Below are positions 9,472 through 17,537 of a stretch of 64,000 nucleotides of DNA, piece by piece. The notes below the pieces were generated by a model. It had not been told where the DNA came from and ran no database searches. It saw nothing but the letters and a program-made list of their open reading frames with translations. The stretch's first letter is position 1, and each line of letters starts with the position of its first letter. A program made the translations under genes and the position numbers. This DNA is from Halorubrum rutilum (lineage in GTDB: Archaea > Halobacteriota > Halobacteria > Halobacteriales > Haloferacaceae), in NCBI RefSeq assembly GCF_024494565.1, contig NZ_JANHDN010000006.1, positions 62,001-126,000 on the forward strand, written 5' to 3'.

Positions 9472-9630
9472 TACACTTGATAGCGTGCTTGCGCACAAGT
9501 ATCCGATGACATGGACGTGTTGAACCGCTCAGCTGTATACGGAAGCATCGGCAAGCTCCGTGATTGACCGCCTCGTTGTTGCTACCGCTTACGTCACGCT
9601 CTGAGTTCACCATGTCCACCTGGGTGATCT

Positions 9631-9873
9631 ACTCACCAATGCTGCGGGAACAATACCCAAGATGATCGAGTGTGGGGTCAGCGACCTCGACATCAAGACG
9701 CTTGAAATAGCGACCGTCGTTGAAATCGACGTGAGCAGGCGGAGTTACGGAGAATGATAGGGGCATAATCAGACAAGAGATCGCTGGCGTGTTCGTCGAG
9801 GACTCCAGCCGTAATCCGGTGGTATATGAAGTCGTTCGGGACCGCGTTGACGCCGAGGATGGAGATAACAATT
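9631..9873 (-). pseudogene. Possible decayed gene abutting the ISH6-type element
   Basis: Two reverse-strand frames each carry half of a protein-like sequence. One reads NDFIYHRITAGVLDEHASDL and the other ends FKRLDVEVADPTLDHLGY. This suggests a frameshifted gene cut by the adjacent insertion sequence. The family is not recognised. The remainder of 9472-9630 shows only about 60 nt of similarity to the upstream region of the second ABC copy. Confidence 0.3.
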
Positions 9874-9905
9874 TTTTGGTCGCGTCGCAAAGCGGTCTAG
9901 AGTTT
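9874..9905 (+). repeat. Left terminal inverted repeat of the ISH6-type element
   Basis: Starts TTTTGGTCGCGTCGCAAAG and runs through the transposase stop codon. It pairs with 11299-11330 read on the other strand. Confidence 0.8.
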
Positions 9906-11237
9906 GCCTCTGGTGCTCTCAGTTGAGAGGTCACAGCTCATTGCTGTTTTGGTCGATCGCTGGAGCAGTTCGTCGAGGAACGACTGGTAGTACTCTGGGT
10001 CAGCGTACTTCACCAGCCGAAGCTGGAGTATCGCCTCTAATCCCTCCGTTGTCCAGCGCATCCACTGGTTCTTGCACCGCTTGCTGACTTCGCCCATCAG
10101 CCGTTCGACGGGGTTCGAGGTCCACGGCACCTCGAACCCCTCGACAGCCTGCTCAGCAAACGTCACAATTGACGGCAGCCACCGCCGAAGATACCCCGCA
10201 GCCTTCTCTGACCCGTACTGATCCAACTGCCAGGCTGTCTTCTCGATACGCTCGGTCGTTCGCGCGATCCGCTCACGGATCGCCGCGAACTCCTCGTTTG
10301 GACGGTGCTTGGCGACCGAATTCTTCAGATGGAACATCTCGTCGATCACCTCCGAGACGATCTCGTTCCGCCGATCCAAGGAGAACACGCCGTCGTCCCA
10401 GAGGTTGTAGTCTAGCGTTCGGCCGACGTGGACGAGATCGAGCTGGTGATCGCGGTTCTCGTCAGTAAAGGCTGTGACGATGCCGTCATCCGCGTCACTG
10501 ACGACCGTCGCGTCGTCAGTGACTGTGTCGATGTCATCGAGGTCAGCTGCTGTCTCGTCCCAATCAGCGTTCACCGAAAGATCCAGCAGGGATCGTGACT
10601 CCTCGGCAGTATCTTCGCCGAGCGTGGCCTGGACGGAGTGGTACGCGCGGTCATCGTCTCGGCTGTGACACTTCGTGCCGTCAGGAATGACGGCGTCGGC
10701 GTCTGTGTCAGCGACACAGTCTGGAAGGAACTGCTTGAGCTTGCTGCCGTATTCTCTGGCGCGGCGGTTAATCGTGGTCGGCGACGGCATCCTCTCGAAG
10801 ATGCCGTCGCCGTGGTCAGCAGCGTCACGATAGCTGAGCGAGGTAGCGAGTTCGACGCTTTTGGCGGCGATGTCCTGCTGATAGCGGTTTTGCCCGTCGA
10901 AGTCGAGAACGTCTTCGACGGGCCGGAAATAGCTGGATTCGTCGTGGTCAGCAGCGGTATCTTCGACGTAGTGAAGGTCGAATTCGTGTTCACCGGCGGT
11001 TGTGACGGCTGTGCGGGTGTCAGTACCGGCGCGTCGGAATCGCTGATCACCATTGCCGTGAGCGTGTTTCTCACCACAGAGCGCCTCGACGCGAGCCGCG
11101 TCGAGGCTCTCGACCATCGATTCGAGCAGCACAGACTCGACGTTCTGCTCGGTAACGAACTCGGCAAGAGTGGCGAGCGGTACCGTTTTGTCCTCGTCGA
11201 TGCTAATCGTGAACCGCACGTCGATTGTGGCGTGCAT
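9897..11237 (-). CDS. ISH6-family transposase
   Basis: 446-residue transposase. An acidic N-terminal region precedes the central segment FERMPSPTTINRRAREYG and the PDGTKCHSR strand. The C-terminal block NPVERLMGEVSKRCKNQWMRW is typical of haloarchaeal ISH6-type (DDE) transposases. The frame is complete and uninterrupted, so the element may still be active. Its stop codon lies inside the left terminal repeat. Confidence 0.85.
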   Translation of the reverse strand: MHATIDVRFTISIDEDKTVPLATLAEFVTEQNVESVLLESMVESLDAARVEALCGEKHAHGNGDQRFRRAGTDTRTAVTTAGEHEFDLHYVEDTAADHDESSYFRPVEDVLDFDGQNRYQQDIAAKSVELATSLSYRDAADHGDGIFERMPSPTTINRRAREYGSKLKQFLPDCVADTDADAVIPDGTKCHSRDDDRAYHSVQATLGEDTAEESRSLLDLSVNADWDETAADLDDIDTVTDDATVVSDADDGIVTAFTDENRDHQLDLVHVGRTLDYNLWDDGVFSLDRRNEIVSEVIDEMFHLKNSVAKHRPNEEFAAIRERIARTTERIEKTAWQLDQYGSEKAAGYLRRWLPSIVTFAEQAVEGFEVPWTSNPVERLMGEVSKRCKNQWMRWTTEGLEAILQLRLVKYADPEYYQSFLDELLQRSTKTAMSCDLSTESTRGKL

Positions 11238-11298
11238 GGGTTGCCTCGTGGCTTGGACACCAGAGGCGACCCCTTCCTCAGAGGAGTCAGTTGCTACT

Positions 11299-11330
11299 GA
11301 ACTCTAGAGGACTTTGCGACACGACCAAAA
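11299..11330 (-). repeat. Right terminal inverted repeat of the ISH6-type element
   Basis: Read on the minus strand it begins TTTTGGTCGTGTCGCAAAG, matching the left end apart from a few substitutions. Confidence 0.8.
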
Positions 11331-11423
11331 GTTCGTTCCCAGTATAAAGGCCCCGTCAGTCCCGACGAGTAGACGATAGTGAACCGTAGCTGGGTGTTTG
11401 TTCAGCGCAATTAGTAGCAGAGG

Positions 11424-11682
11424 ACACACCCCAGAGTGTGAATGGATTCAACCCACCCCACACCCCTCAGTGTGAATGGGCCCGGTCAGTCCAAACAGGT
11501 AACACTCGGAGAGAAGATACCCACCCCACGTTTCCGTCGTAACTGGAGGTCGGTGGAGGGAACGCAGCCACGATCGAGGGGATCACACCCCCCACGTTTC
11601 CGTCGTTTCGTCACCCGGCAAAAGTCGAGTATTGGGAGTAGAAGACGATCTCGGATCACCCACCCCACGTTTCCGACGTATC
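11424..11682 (+). repeat. Origin-box-like repeats on the 3' side of orc1 copy 1
   Basis: Five short repeats share an ACCCC-type core. Two are of the form ACCCC-AGAGTGTGAATGG or CCCCTCAGTGTGAATGG (about 11427-11445 and 11459-11479). Three are of the form CACCCCACGTTTCCGTCG (about 11522-11539, 11586-11605 and 11661-11678). G-rich or C-rich repeats flanking an orc1 gene are typical of haloarchaeal origin recognition boxes. The second type differs from the boxes upstream of the gene, so it may be bound by another initiator. Confidence 0.6.
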
Positions 11683-11730
11683 GAGAGATACACTCGTGAT
11701 CAGGGGTGTGGTCAGCGGCCGAAACGGGAG

Positions 11731-13011
11731 TTAGGCCAAGTCTTCCAACCGGCTGTCCCGGAGGACAGATTTCAACACGATACCGGTGTCCTGGACCAGC
11801 CGATGCTCGAGATAACTTCCTTCACCCCGGCCACCACCGGTCCGAGTTGATTCAACAACACCGAGGAACGCCTGCTCTTTCAACAGCTCATAGACGCGGT
11901 GCTCGCTGAGAGTCTTCGCATCGGCCTTCTCTGTCGTCGCTTGATACCGTTCGTAAATCCGGTTGGTAGAGAATCCATCCTCGTTCGGATTCTCTTCGGT
12001 GAGCAGCGCGAGCGAATAGAGGATGAATTTGACCTGGGTCGTCGACCCGCGTAGCAGCTCCTCGAACCGATCGATTTCAGCCCACTCCTGAGCATCACGA
12101 ACGTGTTCCTCAACGACTGTGTCGACGTTTTCTCGTTCGGCTAGTTCGCCGGCGTGACGAAGAATTTCAATGGCCTTTCTGGCGTCACCGTGTTCTTGAG
12201 CGGCTAGTGCCGCCGTCAGCGGGATCACATCATCCGAGAGAACGCCATCATGGAACGCGTCCCGTCGGTGCTTCATAATCTCGCGCAGTTGATTCGCGTC
12301 GTAGGGTTGGAAGACGAACTCCTCCTCGCGAAGACTCGACTTGACGCGTTCGTTCAGCTGGTCGCGATACTCGATCTTGTTGCTGACGGCGATGACGCCC
12401 AGGTGGCAATCCGCTTTCCCCGATTCGCGAGCCCGCGAGAGCTGCATAAGAATATCATCGTCATCAAGTCGGTCCACCTCGTCGAGAATGATGATGACTG
12501 ACTCGTAGGCAGTATCCAGAATCTCCCAGAGATAGTCGTAGTATTCACCGCTGCCAATCCCTGCGCGTGGAATATCGAGGTCAGTCTCGTCCGTCTCGTT
12601 GAGTGAACGAGTTACCGTCCTCGCGACGCGTGTCTGTGTGTTGTGCTGCGCGCAGTCGACGTAGACCGTGCCCACGGACACACCGTTCGACTCCGCGGCT
12701 CGGCGGGCTCGTTCTGTGACGTGGCGAGCAACTAGTGACTTCCCGGTTCCCGTTTTGCCGTAAATAATCACGTTGTTGGGCGGATCGCCACGAACGATTG
12801 GCCTGAGTTCAGCAGCCACGGCCTTGATCTCGCCATCTCGGCCAACGATACGTCCGCTTTCAGGGACGTGGCCAACCTTCAGCAGCTCCTTGCGAGCGAA
12901 AATGTTGGCTCGGTCGGGGTCGTCTTCATCAAAGTCAAAGAGGGGATCGTCAGCGGGATCCTCATATCGGCCGTCGAAGTCAGAGAGTTGGGACGGTTCC
13001 TCAGCCATCAA
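11731..13011 (-). CDS. orc1: Orc1/Cdc6 replication initiator (copy 1)
   Basis: 426-residue AAA+ initiator, the normal length for archaeal Orc1/Cdc6. Walker A YGKTGTGKS is near residues 82-90 and Walker B IIILDEVDRL near 170. Sensor-type VIAVSNK follows, and a C-terminal winged helix begins near 330 (EENPNEDGFSTNRIYERYQ). It should bind the repeat boxes on both sides of the gene and load MCM. A C-terminal glycine-rich segment (TGGGRGEGSY) is part of the winged-helix wing. It is divergent in sequence from the other two copies in this window. Confidence 0.93.
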   Translation of the reverse strand: MMAEEPSQLSDFDGRYEDPADDPLFDFDEDDPDRANIFARKELLKVGHVPESGRIVGRDGEIKAVAAELRPIVRGDPPNNVIIYGKTGTGKSLVARHVTERARRAAESNGVSVGTVYVDCAQHNTQTRVARTVTRSLNETDETDLDIPRAGIGSGEYYDYLWEILDTAYESVIIILDEVDRLDDDDILMQLSRARESGKADCHLGVIAVSNKIEYRDQLNERVKSSLREEEFVFQPYDANQLREIMKHRRDAFHDGVLSDDVIPLTAALAAQEHGDARKAIEILRHAGELAERENVDTVVEEHVRDAQEWAEIDRFEELLRGSTTQVKFILYSLALLTEENPNEDGFSTNRIYERYQATTEKADAKTLSEHRVYELLKEQAFLGVVESTRTGGGRGEGSYLEHRLVQDTGIVLKSVLRDSRLEDLA

Positions 13012-13051
13012 TATCAGATATCGCGGATGGGACCTACTTAATGATTTGGCT

Positions 13052-13712
13052 ACCCCGACCAGAGTGTAAATCGGGCTATGGTCGTCTTCTGATGTTTTGT
13101 CGCTGGCGTATCATCCTCACAAAGGGTCGAGTCGGTCCCGAGTGAAATCGGATTCGGAGCAAGCGTTACCGACGCAGATCGGCACCCCCAATCCAGAGTG
13201 AAAACGCCAGACTGGAGCGGGTTTGACACACCCCTGGTCAAGAGTGAATAGCCCTCCATCCGGGAGCAGCGTACTTGGTTGAGACGACACCCCCCGTCCA
13301 GAGTGTATCTCCCGAACCGGGTAATCAATCATTTCTATGAGAGAACACAACGGCGCTTGGCGTCTGACGCACGGCAGACACCCCTCGTCCAGAGTGAAAG
13401 CGCCGGTGTGACGAGCTGGAGTGGAGTGTGAACCTCGAGTGATGGTGACGAGCGTTTATCGGCACCCCCAGTCAAGAGTGAAGATGCAGGTCAGATCTCC
13501 AGCCGAAGCAAAGCAGGGTACAATCGGAACTGTCGGGATCGAGTATCTTGATTCCGATTGATGAGGGAGATCGGGAGATACCAATCTCGATTTCGGCTTC
13601 GATGCCGGTTCGCTGGTTGGCGAATAGTCAGAATAACGATTGTTCCTTCAACGTCTCATAATACGCGGACGATGGAATCGAACCCCCACACCCCTCGTCC
13701 AGAGTGAAACGC
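13052..13712 (+). repeat. Array of origin recognition boxes upstream of orc1 copy 1
   Basis: Seven direct repeats near the consensus CACCCCTCGTCCAGAGTG followed by AAA. Approximate starts are 13052 (partial), 13183, 13227, 13287, 13378, 13463 and 13688. A weaker copy is near 13126. They lie between the initiator start and an AT-rich stretch, all in one orientation. A further copy in the opposite orientation lies beyond the AT-rich stretch at 14087-14112. Confidence 0.75.
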
Positions 13713-13835
13713 TACGAGAGTCCCTCGGTCGACCCGGCGGAAACCACACGACGAGTCGGTTGGGAAGTACCGAAATCACAAGACGTGAGACGCGTATCCC
13801 TTGAACAGCAGTCGGCACACAGTCGAAGCTCCTCT

Positions 13836-13890
13836 AAATATATCAGTTTACATAGTATTACCTAGAGGTTTTATTACTACCTACCTCCTA
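13836..13890. other. AT-rich duplex-unwinding candidate of origin 1
   Basis: An A/T-rich tract containing TAAATATATCAG, ACATAGTATTACC and TTTTATTACTACC. It stands out in an otherwise GC-rich area. It is flanked by a forward box (13688-13712) and an inverted box (14087-14112), the usual layout of a haloarchaeal unwinding element. Confidence 0.6.
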
Positions 13891-14150
13891 CCACTCTCCA
13901 AGCGCATTTAGCACGAGGAAGAGGACGAAGGCGGCATTCGTCCGGGTGGTTTCGAACCGCTGCTCGTATTTGCTGTTCCATTTCTTCCGTGTTCTCCCGT
14001 CTGGGGCAGTCTTTCCGTGATTCTTGCTGATCTCCTCCCACGAGAACCCTCGTTTCCCGTGGCCCTCACCGCACTCTCCTGATTGGTTTTCACTCTGGAC
14101 GAGGGGTGTGTGGGCGAGGTATCCTCTCCAGCTCCCTTCCGTGTCTCCAC
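13888..14150 (-). CDS. Possible small gene or gene tail without clear start
   Basis: One reverse frame ending at the TAG at 13888 reads protein-like: CGEGHGKRGFSWEEISKNHG, later TRKKWNSKYEQRFE and a hydrophobic end (AAFVLFLVLNALGEW). No ATG is available in this frame, and the frame upstream runs through the inverted origin box and the 41-bp palindrome. It may be a truncated gene. Family not recognised. Confidence 0.3.
14087..14112 (-). repeat. Inverted origin recognition box
   Basis: Reverse-orientation copy (CACTCTGGACGAGGGGTGTG on the + strand) of the boxes at 13052-13712. It faces them across the AT-rich tract. Confidence 0.7.
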
Positions 14151-14156
14151 TCAGTA

Positions 14157-14197
14157 TTAACCAACAACTCTCCCGATACCTCGATAGTGTTGGTTAA
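14157..14197. promoter_or_regulatory. 41-bp interrupted palindrome, site A
   Basis: Arms TTAACCAACA (14157-14166) and TGTTGGTTAA (14188-14197) with a 21-nt spacer. The right arm contains the polB stop codon. It is one of six copies in the window and the only one at the 3' end of a regulated-looking gene. Confidence 0.75.
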
Positions 14198-16359
14198 CCT
14201 CTCTCAATCTCGGTGAAGGCGGCCAGATCCGTTTCCCGAGTTTCCGCGATCTCGCGTTGAATCTCCGTCCGATCCCAGCCAAGCGGTGCCAGCACACTCT
14301 CGACCGCTCTGACGAGTTGCGTCTCGTAGTACGACGCATCGTACGACTCTACCTCTTCGTGGGCCAACGCGACCCGCTCTCGCGAACTCTTCTCGTCGTT
14401 GACGACCACGTACTCGATGTCCTGTCCCGGGTGGATAGCGAGGTCCTGGTCCCGAGCCCGCTTCAGCGCCGCCACGTTCTGCGTGTTCTGCGTGTATCCT
14501 TCCAGCGGCTTGGAGACACGATTCCGTTCGACGAGCTGCTCGACCGGCACCGTCCCAGCGTGGAGGCGCTTGATTGCGTCCTGGAGACAGTCGAGTACGG
14601 TGTCCTGAGATTGAGTCGCATCGAGACGGTCGAGACAGTCCCGCTGGACATCCTCGATGAACGGCGGGGTCGAGCGCTGCCGGGCTTCGATGCCCCTGAT
14701 CTTGAACTCGTCGTCGCCGGCGACCTTCCCGAAGTACTTCGTCAACGCGCCGGCGTCGCTCTCGCGCTGCGGCACGAACGCCACCCAGTCGTAGTGGGCT
14801 TCGTGTTCGAGCCGGATCTCGACCTCTTCCGTGATTGCCGTCGCGAGCGTCCCGAGGTCCTCGCGGTCATCGTCGTCGACGTCGGGGTCCGGCGTCACCC
14901 AGATGGAGTCAACGATGCCGTGGACGACGCGCCAGCCGCCAGCTTCCAGTCGCTGTTTCGCCGTCAACAGAATCTCGCGAGCGAACGCGTTGATTGCCTC
15001 GTGGCACTCGATGCGCCCGAACTTCGCGTTGCTGAACCCTTGATAGCCGAAGCAGGCGACGAGGATCCACTTCAGCGCTCCCGACCGTCCCTCGAGTTCC
15101 GCCAGCCGGTCCTCGTCGGGGTCGTCCAGATCCTTCTCGTGACGGATGGCCGCCTTGATCTCGTCGCGCGCGTCGATGATCGGCTGTAGCACGTCGACGA
15201 GGTAGCCCCGGTCGTCGCAGATCGAGTACCCGAGGCCGGGGACATCCTCCCGGTCGCTGTGGCAGTCACACCGGATGACATCCGGTGAGACGTTCCGGGT
15301 ACAGATGATGTTCGGGTACAACGAGGAGAAGTCGAGTTCGTGAACGTTCTCGTGGAGGCCGACCTCGGGCGCGAAGATGAACCCGCCGCGGTCGGCGTCG
15401 TGGAGCGTCCCCATCGGCTTGTAGAACTCGTGGCGCCAGGAGTTCCACGGAACGAGGACACCGCGGTCGTGGGCTTCACAGATCTGGATCGCCGTGAGAA
15501 CGTTCCCAATCGATGCCCACGCGAGCTCCTGGACGGGCTTGTTCGAGCGCGACACGAGGTCGAGGACGCCGTCGAGGTTCGTCTCTCCGTAGAAGAACGT
15601 GTTCGACTCGTCGATGATCGCCCGGCCGGGGACGTTGTACCGCGCCGGCGAGTGGCCGACGCGGCCGTAGCTCGAGTACGTCGACCGGCTCGCGAGCTGC
15701 TGATAATCGATGTCCGGCCACCGACTCAGCGAGAAGTCGTCGATGCCGGCGTCCGTCGCCATCTCGTACAGGGTCGGGACGATTTCGCTCGTCGAGCAGA
15801 CCAGGACGTCCGGATCGTGTGCGTCGAGCGCCCCTTGGACGGCGGTCAGGAGATCCGTCGGCGAGCCGGTGACGGTGTCGCCGGCGACGGACAGTTCCTC
15901 GTAGACGTCGTTGCTCGTTTCGGTCACCGGAACACTGAGCCGGAGCGTCGACAGCTCGTCCGCCGGCGTCGGATCGGCGCCGGTCTCCAGGCAGTACCGG
16001 AACTCTCGCGAGAAGTCGACGTTGAAACAGGCGAGATCCCCGACTGGGTAGGCCGACAGCTGGCGCGCTTGCCGGGCGAGTTGAGTGACGCGATCGATGT
16101 GGGCAACGTCGACTGCGAGAACGGCCTCCTCGTCGCGTCGAAAGCCGGGGCGTCGCGCAACCAGTTCGGTCGCGACGACATCCGGGTGCTGGTCGTACAC
16201 CGATTGGAGCGTCGTGAGGTCGATGTCGGACGCTGGGTCGCGAGCGGCGACGTAGAAGCGTGGGGTATAGTCATGGCGCTCGGTCGCGACGGCGCCGTCG
16301 GCGGTTGCCTCCCACTCGAGGATGCGGCCGTCGGCAAGGAAGTCGATGGTGAACGACAT
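14194..16359 (-). CDS. polB: Family B DNA polymerase lacking exonuclease residues
   Basis: 721-residue type B DNA polymerase, short for the family. Motif A LDFSSLYPNII is near 341-351. Motif B KWILVACFGYQGFSNAKFG is near 428-446. Motif C is HGIVDSIW near 479, so the usual YGDTDS is altered but the last Asp is kept. In the exonuclease region the expected DIE (Exo I) reads LRLSVPV, and the Exo II position after HDPDVLV reads CSTSEIVPTL, with no NxxxFD. Proofreading therefore looks lost. A stand-alone exonuclease is encoded at 17984. The promoter region carries palindrome site B, TTCCGGAA boxes and a block shared with a RecA-like gene. Confidence 0.88.
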   Translation of the reverse strand: MSFTIDFLADGRILEWEATADGAVATERHDYTPRFYVAARDPASDIDLTTLQSVYDQHPDVVATELVARRPGFRRDEEAVLAVDVAHIDRVTQLARQARQLSAYPVGDLACFNVDFSREFRYCLETGADPTPADELSTLRLSVPVTETSNDVYEELSVAGDTVTGSPTDLLTAVQGALDAHDPDVLVCSTSEIVPTLYEMATDAGIDDFSLSRWPDIDYQQLASRSTYSSYGRVGHSPARYNVPGRAIIDESNTFFYGETNLDGVLDLVSRSNKPVQELAWASIGNVLTAIQICEAHDRGVLVPWNSWRHEFYKPMGTLHDADRGGFIFAPEVGLHENVHELDFSSLYPNIICTRNVSPDVIRCDCHSDREDVPGLGYSICDDRGYLVDVLQPIIDARDEIKAAIRHEKDLDDPDEDRLAELEGRSGALKWILVACFGYQGFSNAKFGRIECHEAINAFAREILLTAKQRLEAGGWRVVHGIVDSIWVTPDPDVDDDDREDLGTLATAITEEVEIRLEHEAHYDWVAFVPQRESDAGALTKYFGKVAGDDEFKIRGIEARQRSTPPFIEDVQRDCLDRLDATQSQDTVLDCLQDAIKRLHAGTVPVEQLVERNRVSKPLEGYTQNTQNVAALKRARDQDLAIHPGQDIEYVVVNDEKSSRERVALAHEEVESYDASYYETQLVRAVESVLAPLGWDRTEIQREIAETRETDLAAFTEIERG

Positions 16360-16394
16360 TTGTTATTCACCAATCCACTGGGCATCCGAATCCG

Positions 16395-16425
16395 ATAAGC
16401 GACGGCGTGTCACTTCCGGGCTTCA
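16395..16425 (-). promoter_or_regulatory. polB promoter block shared with the truncated recA-like gene
   Basis: On the + strand the block reads ATAAGCGACGGCG, then CTTCCGG and CTTC. The same order and spacing occur at 22143-22172 before the truncated RecA-like gene. The ATAAGC end lies 36-41 nt before the polB ATG and could supply the TATA element on the minus strand. Confidence 0.5.
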
Positions 16426-16487
16426 GCAAACGGGCTCGAAAAGCGTCCTCAACGCCATATTCTAGCTTGTTGTCCGTCGTCGTCCGC

Positions 16488-16507
16488 TTCCGGAACGATT
16501 TCCGGAA
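16488..16507. promoter_or_regulatory. Pair of TTCCGGAA palindromes upstream of polB
   Basis: Two perfect 8-bp palindromes at 16488-16495 and 16500-16507, 12 nt apart start to start. They lie 14 nt from the 41-bp palindrome B. The same element recurs before the recA-like gene and orc1 copy 2. Confidence 0.5.
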
Positions 16508-16521
16508 TCCGTTGGTCGACG

Positions 16522-16562
16522 TTAACCAACATATCCAGAGATACGCACCGAATGTTGGTTAA
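16522..16562. promoter_or_regulatory. 41-bp interrupted palindrome, site B
   Basis: Arms TTAACCAACAT (16522-16532) and ATGTTGGTTAA (16552-16562), perfect over 11 bp. It lies 163 nt upstream of the polB start. Confidence 0.8.
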
Positions 16563-16574
16563 GACATAGCTACG

Positions 16575-16684
16575 CAACAGCTGCCGCGGATATGCTGTGA
16601 AAGCCGATTTTTTGACGAACCCCTTCGCTTCACTCTTGGCGACACACCCGCCACAATTGGACCACATACCGCTAGTCCCTGTCG
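16575..16684 (-). pseudogene. 3' remnant of a PIN toxin gene
   Basis: The minus strand contains GTATGTGGTCCAATTGTGGCG. It aligns with the segment encoding QYVAQLRQE at the end of the PIN gene tail at 22333-22404 and is followed by a shared CGCCAAGAGT. It directly follows an RHH antitoxin gene whose sister copy (24461) has a PIN partner. The toxin here therefore appears to have been lost by deletion. Confidence 0.4.
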
Positions 16685-17071
16685 TTAGACGCTATCAGAT
16701 GATTCAGACGAACTCGAGGCGTTCCATTCGGCGACCCCGCCGTCGTAGAAGGAATCATCGCTTGGGAGATCATCCTTGAGTTCGGGTATGGCGGATGTCT
16801 GGTCAATCGATTCTCGGAGGAGTTTCAGGCGCATCGCTTCCTCACGACCGAGAATCGTTTTGACGGTATCGTAGTCGGTACGGCCGTCGTAGTAGGCATT
16901 GCTCAATCGCCGACGGAACGTTTCCTCGTTTGCGAGCTCGTCGAGTTTGTTTTCTAGAGCGTCGATGAGAAGCCGGGTTCGTGGGATATCGAGAACCTCA
17001 GCGACGGTATCGATGCGTTCGACGAGAGACTTCGGGGCGTCGAACTCGACCCGGGTTTTCTCTTCGGACAT
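16685..17071 (-). CDS. RHH antitoxin-like protein (orphan)
   Basis: 128-residue protein. An N-terminal ribbon-helix-helix (TRVEFDAPKSLVERIDTVAEVLDIPRTRLL) is followed by an extended acidic tail for toxin binding. It is clearly paralogous to the protein at 24461-24853 (same motifs ILGREEAMRLKLLRESID and SFYDG/AFYDG), which is encoded with a PIN-domain toxin. Here only a trace of the toxin gene remains downstream, so this is an orphan antitoxin. It may still regulate or neutralise the other toxin. It lies 17 nt after the TumA-like gene. Confidence 0.75.
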   Translation of the reverse strand: MSEEKTRVEFDAPKSLVERIDTVAEVLDIPRTRLLIDALENKLDELANEETFRRRLSNAYYDGRTDYDTVKTILGREEAMRLKLLRESIDQTSAIPELKDDLPSDDSFYDGGVAEWNASSSSESSDSV

Positions 17072-17088
17072 TGCTCTGCGTGCTGGGG

Positions 17089-17505
17089 CTACGCGCTCAC
17101 CGATGCTCCATCCCCATCGATATCATTGACGAGCGGGTAGTCGATGTGCATCTCGATCCGGTCGAACGGGACGATGGGTTGCATTGCCCCGCCGGGGCCG
17201 CCTTCTTTCAGTTCAAGAACACCCAGCGTTTCCAAGTGCTTCAGATCCGAATGGACGTCGGACACATCACGGTCGACGAGGCGTGCGGCCTCCCGCATAC
17301 TTTCGGGTGCGTGTTCGGCGATCGCCTGAATGAGTTCGAGACGGAGCGGGGTGAGGCTGTCGACGAGGTCGTCGTAGGTTCCGAACTGTAGTGTCGCCGC
17401 CCCGTCTTGGTCGTCGAGCGTGTCCGTCTCGGCGGCCTGGACGAACTGGAGTGCGTCCTCACGGACCTGTTCTCGGTCGCCAACGGTGATGTGGAGCGTG
17501 GTCAT
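17089..17505 (-). CDS. TumA-type HTH antitoxin (HVO_A0114-like DNA-binding protein)
   Basis: 138-residue protein. The winged-helix part is TPLRLELIQAIAEHAPESMREAARLVDRDVSDVHSDLKHL (about residues 53-92), preceded by an acidic N-terminal domain. The HTH layout matches the HVO_A0114-type putative DNA-binding proteins paired with TumE toxins. It sits 32 nt downstream of the TumE-like gene on the same strand and presumably neutralises it. It probably also binds the palindrome at 17863-17884. Confidence 0.7.
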   Translation of the reverse strand: MTTLHITVGDREQVREDALQFVQAAETDTLDDQDGAATLQFGTYDDLVDSLTPLRLELIQAIAEHAPESMREAARLVDRDVSDVHSDLKHLETLGVLELKEGGPGGAMQPIVPFDRIEMHIDYPLVNDIDGDGASVSA

Positions 17506-17537
17506 TTTTGAGTGTCGTGGTGGCGGGTGGTGTACGG

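Larger units (their letters stand above)
9874..11330. mobile_element. ISH6-type insertion sequence
   Basis: A 1457-bp unit bounded by imperfect terminal inverted repeats that both begin TTTTGGTCG and share GTCGCAAAG and TCTAGAGTT. It carries a single transposase. Size and architecture fit the ISH6 family. The 8 nt outside the two ends (TAACAATT and GTTCGTTC) do not match, so I see no target duplication. Confidence 0.85.

Noticed and set aside
8671..9480. 269-codon + frame opposite the ABC exporter
   Set aside because: Antisense shadow: the same frame recurs opposite the second exporter copy and tracks its nucleotide identity; very basic.
11424..13712. Repeats beside orc1 copy 1 considered as a CRISPR array
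   Set aside because: Spacing is irregular, orientation changes, units are degenerate and no cas genes are nearby; origin boxes explain them.
14257..16398. Long open frames on the + strand opposite polB (for example 14257-15189 and 15340-16398)
   Set aside because: They mirror the GC-rich codon pattern of polB, are Arg/Val/Asp-rich by composition, and contain no family motifs; polB has all its polymerase motifs.
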